Positions 60,539-64,000 of a DNA stretch of 64,000 nucleotides are shown here, piece by piece. The stretch comes from Zhengitettix transpicula. Its lineage: Eukaryota; Arthropoda; Insecta; Orthoptera; Tetrigidae. Position 1 is the first letter of the stretch; each line of letters opens with the position of its first letter. Under the pieces are notes generated by a model. That model was not told where the DNA came from. It did no database searches and saw nothing but the letters and a program-made list of their open reading frames with translations. The translations under genes and the position numbers were made by a program. The stretch is taken from NCBI GenBank assembly GCA_037074705.1, contig CM073595.1, forward strand, positions 47,487,639 through 47,551,638, in the 5' to 3' direction.

Positions 60539-60939
60539 ATTTACGGACTCTGCGGAAAAACTTCGTCTTGTTTATGGTGATGTGGTTGTTACAATCTGCT
60601 CACGAATCGAACGTGAACTGGAATACGGAAGTCTGGAAGCCAGCAATATTTCTGGATGAACTGCCTCCCGTCTCTTTTCACATCGCATTCTTCATTTGCC
60701 TGTGTGGCGTCTTTACAGCACTTTCCACGCAAAGTCACTTATTCCGCGGTGAATTGCTCCTGTATACAGCAACGGCAGTTGTTCTAGCCGCAACCGCGGC
60801 TCTCTTCTTCTGTGCTATGTACAACTTTACACTTCTTATGAATACTATTTACCGGAAGAGATTTGAAGGAGACAGTCCTTATTTCCGTCTGTTTGTGACT
60901 TTACTCCTGGATTTCAGTTTTGTTCACATCTTTTGGTAG
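60539..60939 (+). CDS. Gene E, main exon: small four-pass membrane protein
   Basis: The acceptor GATTTTTCAG ends at 60538 and TAG is at 60937-60939. With exon 1 the product is 141 residues. Hydrophobic segments lie at about 15-27 (short), 54-71, 80-103 and 124-140; the last runs almost to the C terminus. Relative to B and C it lacks the long tail, but the PPRY in exon 1 puts a PPxY directly before TM1. If the acceptor were not used, the frame is open back to ATG 60406, giving 177 residues with an extra hydrophobic start; the splice model is preferred because it matches A-C. The role is unknown. Confidence 0.65.
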
Positions 60940-61630
60940 ATTATAGTTAGAGTAGCAGAGTAAATATCTGCATATTATGTTTTCCACCGATTGTTATTTT
61001 CTGCCTGTTACTGTGAGAGAAAAAACGCACGTATGGAAATCGATATAGCCTATGTGGTTCCTTATAATTGAAGGAAACAAGTAATACGCAAGTCATGTGT
61101 TGTTCCTAAGGTATCGATTTATTTTGATTGTATTGTCATATTTCTCATGTATTATAACAGTTTAGAGTGAAGTAAATATACAAATGCTCCGTTATATACC
61201 AACTTTGTAAAAATATAGAAACAAATCACATTTTCAAAATTTTTCCTTGAGGAAAAAATCATGTATAGCTGTGATTTTCGATTTCTTAATTGACCTGCGG
61301 AAAACTAATAAGTTTATTTTAGATTATAATGAATGCGAAATTATGTGATTCTCACATTATAATCCCCGTGAATTATATCAAAAATAACTTTGTAATAATA
61401 AATTACGAAGAAAAAGTGAATTGTTTATTTTATAAAATATTTTTCAGTAATGTAATTGATTATGAGTGTTTTATGAGAGAATATTATTATGTATCTGATT
61501 GCCAAGTGTGCTGTGGAAACGAAAACCTTGGCGTACTCATCGGTTTATAATGAATGTGAAACAACAGCCACGTGTTAGTTCACTGTATATATGTATATTA
61601 AATATTATGTAAACTTTGTAAAAATACATG

Positions 61631-61640
61631 AATAAATAAA
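61631..61640 (+). promoter_or_regulatory. Gene E candidate poly(A) signal
   Basis: Two overlapping AATAAA hexamers lie about 690 bp after the stop, followed by a T-rich stretch. No earlier clear hexamer follows the stop codon. Confidence 0.35.
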
Positions 61641-61649
61641 GATTATTGT

Positions 61650-63110
61650 TCATTTTTCATTTTATTTATGGTTATTATTTTTTGGTATGAAAATAAAATC
61701 GCCAGAACAGTTTTTCAAGATCTTTGATATGGAGTTATAAATAATTTACAGGAAATAAACGTGTCCTATTTAGTTCCCCCCCCCCCCAAATATAGCTTCG
61801 TATTGAATGACTGATATTTCTTACGCTATTTAATAATGTAAGCCGAATTAAACGAATATCGTATTACATTATATTATATGGCAACCTTGTAAAAACATGG
61901 TACCAAAAGTAGATTTATTGATTTAACATTGTCCTGGACGAATAAAAGTTTGTAACTGGTCTGGATTTTCTTTTATGATATTACTGATATATACTTTATT
62001 TTTGTTGGATTGTGTTAGTCGTGATAAGGAAGGAACAACATTCTCGGAAGTTTCAATTTTTTAAATAAAGTAATTCTTTTCTGAAAAGTATGGAACAAAA
62101 TATTGTTTAAAAAACGTTATACATTTATGTCTCCAAGAATACACAATTTACATTGGAAAAAAATATACGATATTTTCTTCCTGATTGAAAAGAATTTTTC
62201 GTATAAATTAAAAGATTTGTTACCATTATGATAAACTAGTGTTAAAATATTTCTTCGTCTAACTGCTAGTATAATAAAAAATAAACAGCGTCTCAAGAGA
62301 GATAATATGTGATTTGTCCAATGTTGCCGCGACTCTCTGATATATTTATATATACAGACGAACGTCTTCCTGTAACATTATTTCTCTCCAACTTCGAATT
62401 CCTTGAGCCACTCGTGTTACAAATTTTACGACAGTTTCAGGGCCACAGCTGGGTTCAGCCCCCAATCATTCGCTGCAGGCGTCAGCGGCGTCTGCACATA
62501 TTTCAACCACGTATCTGTCCTTCAAAAATCCAACAGAAGAGGTTTATGAAAGAATAATCCTCCTTTGTGGGTAAAACAAAATCACATACTAAATTAGAGC
62601 CAATATCTCCAATTGAGAATATACGTGGCTTCCCCAAATTAGAAACAACTTTTAGTATCACCCCAGTGGCGTCTGTTGGTTCCTAAGAGAGCTAATTTGT
62701 GATACAGGTATGAAACAACATGCACTTAAAGAGATGTAAATTTTTTGTCATCAGTCGAAATGTTAAAACATGCCTGTCCTAGCTTTCTGCGAGTCAACCC
62801 CTCAGGCCAGATTTTTTCTACCCGCCAGACAACCTCAGAACATTTATTTTCTATGGTTTTTTTAATGTTTTTTTTCTAGAAAGAAAAGATGAGCATCATT
62901 CTCAGGCTATTATAATTGCACCAAATTATTAATTATCCAATTAATTTGAATTATTGATAAATCAGACCTAATTAAAATTGTTGAATATGTGCAACACCAT
63001 GTCCCAAATTCACTTTGATATATTTTTTTGGTTATTCCGTATTGTATTCACAAAATGACACCTTAAAAATTTATTTTAAAAAATTACAAAAAAAATCATG
63101 CACTCAAGGG
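61650..63110. other. No gene recognised after gene E
   Basis: AT-rich. The frame at 62309-62557 lacks similarity to the array genes and has no clear exon borders. Confidence 0.35.
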
Positions 63111-63119
63111 TTTGTATTT

Positions 63120-63215
63120 TGACGTCAGCTGTTACGCCTCTGACGTCACGTCACACACACTCCGGCGCCGAACAGTATCGGCTGCCTTCTCGGGAATAAT
63201 GGGATCACAAGTAAT
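63120..63215 (+). promoter_or_regulatory. Possible promoter with two CRE palindromes
   Basis: Perfect TGACGTCA palindromes occur at 63120-63127 and 63141-63148, followed by a GC-rich patch (CGGCGCCG). An ATG at 63199 runs into a possible donor (CAA|GTAATG). CRE palindromes are known CREB/ATF sites. The position, after gene E on the same strand, would suit a sixth gene whose main exon lies beyond the window; that is inference, and the junction would be phase 0 rather than phase 1. Confidence 0.3.
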
Positions 63216-64000
63216 GTATTTCTTTAATCTAGAAATGGGCAGTTTTCCCGGTCGTAGGTTGCATCAAGGTCTTTAATACGCACACAAAAACTTTAATGCG
63301 TTTCACAACACACAATTTATGAAGACAAAATTAAACAGTATTGATTACATGAACGAAAGATATTCGAAACACAATTTTATATATAGCAACGTTCGGCGCC
63401 ATCAGTTTGACTGTTAAGTACTTAACAATTTTTAACCACATCAATTGTTGAAAAAGTTCATAAGAGACCTCTATTTTAAAGTGGGGTTTGTGGGTTACTT
63501 AATTTGATAATTTTACGCCAATTAACGTATTTATTACGAACCTCTTCAATTAGTAGGGGACTAATACGAGTTTGAAAACATTCGTAACGTTAGGGCTAAC
63601 TTTACGAACAAATATGCCTCCAATGTGTGCCTTGTAGAGTCGAGCACACGTTGCGAGATGTAACAAAGATTAGTCATGCCTGATAAAAGTCAGTCTGGTT
63701 GGAGAGAGGTGCGACAGACCACAGTTGTCCCATTTTAATTAGAAACCAACAAAAAGGTTTAGTTGGGTGCAGCCTGGCTCACACGACAAGGCGACCTTGT
63801 GACGAGTTGCGGGCCAGCAAGGTCAGGATCGGATCTGCTGACTTTGCCGGCGTCGCCGCCTGGCTGCAGAGAGGATCAGTCCCTCAAGAACATTTTTCGG
63901 AGGTCACAATTTAGACAAACGGTAAATGGCATTCCAATTTTGACTCGTGAACAACATTCTCGCGAAAGCGCGTATTTATTTCTCCTCTTTATTTTTTCAC
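63216..64000. other. No gene recognised at window end
   Basis: A 71-codon + frame at 63699-63914 lies in a GC-rich patch. GTTCGGCGCC near 63391 mirrors GGCGCCGAAC near 63163. No domain is recognised; it may belong to the intron of a further gene. Confidence 0.3.

Overview
The window looks like nuclear DNA of an arthropod, probably a hexapod. It is AT-rich. Its genes have spliceosomal introns with GT..AG ends, AATAAA signals and fly-like core promoters (TCAGT initiators, one exactly spaced downstream promoter element). Its mobile DNA is a typical arthropod mix: a mariner, GIY-YIG Penelope-like elements, a LINE tail, Helitron-like elements, tRNA-derived SINEs and foldback/long-inverted-repeat elements. 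Species cannot be told from the sequence. There is no sign of prokaryotic genes or CRISPR.

The main genic content is a head-to-tail array of five genes on the + strand, called A to E here. All five encode small four-pass membrane proteins of about 138-224 residues. Nearly all of each protein lies in one large last exon: 3735-4258, 18552-19204, 33132-33787, 47489-47942 and 60539-60939, spaced roughly 13-15 kb apart. In four genes (A, B, C, E) a tiny first coding exon of 16-25 nt lies 2.4-9.4 kb upstream, and each joins the large exon in phase 1. Gene D may start inside its large exon or use a 17-nt phase-2 exon. B, C and E carry PPxY motifs near the N terminus, the type bound by WW-domain proteins. 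A, B and C share a 23-bp block close to the poly(A) site, and A and B share a further downstream block. This points to an old tandem expansion followed by strong protein divergence. I recognise no named family, and function is unknown.

Region by region: 0-6 kb gene A with a SINE in its intron; 6.2-8.1 kb a Helitron-like element with 339-bp tandem units; 9.2-19.2 kb gene B, whose 9.4-kb intron holds an array of GC-rich ~450-bp repeats, a dead mariner and a ~2.9-kb element with very long inverted repeats; 19.7-26 kb duplicated blocks and Penelope fragments; 26.7-33.8 kb gene C, whose first exon lies inside a foldback-like structure; 34-36 kb a seven-copy 161-bp array derived from a Penelope element; 36.3-38.6 kb more GC-rich repeats; 39.6-42.7 kb a long Helitron-like element; 43.5-48.4 kb gene D; 50.3-57.4 kb LINE, Penelope, SINE and Helitron-like copies; 58.1-61.6 kb gene E with two large palindromes in its intron; 63.1 kb a possible promoter with two CRE palindromes.

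The most novel items are the divergent four-pass gene array with micro first exons and PPxY tails, and the Penelope-derived repeats that carry hammerhead-ribozyme-like cores, including the 161-bp tandem array.
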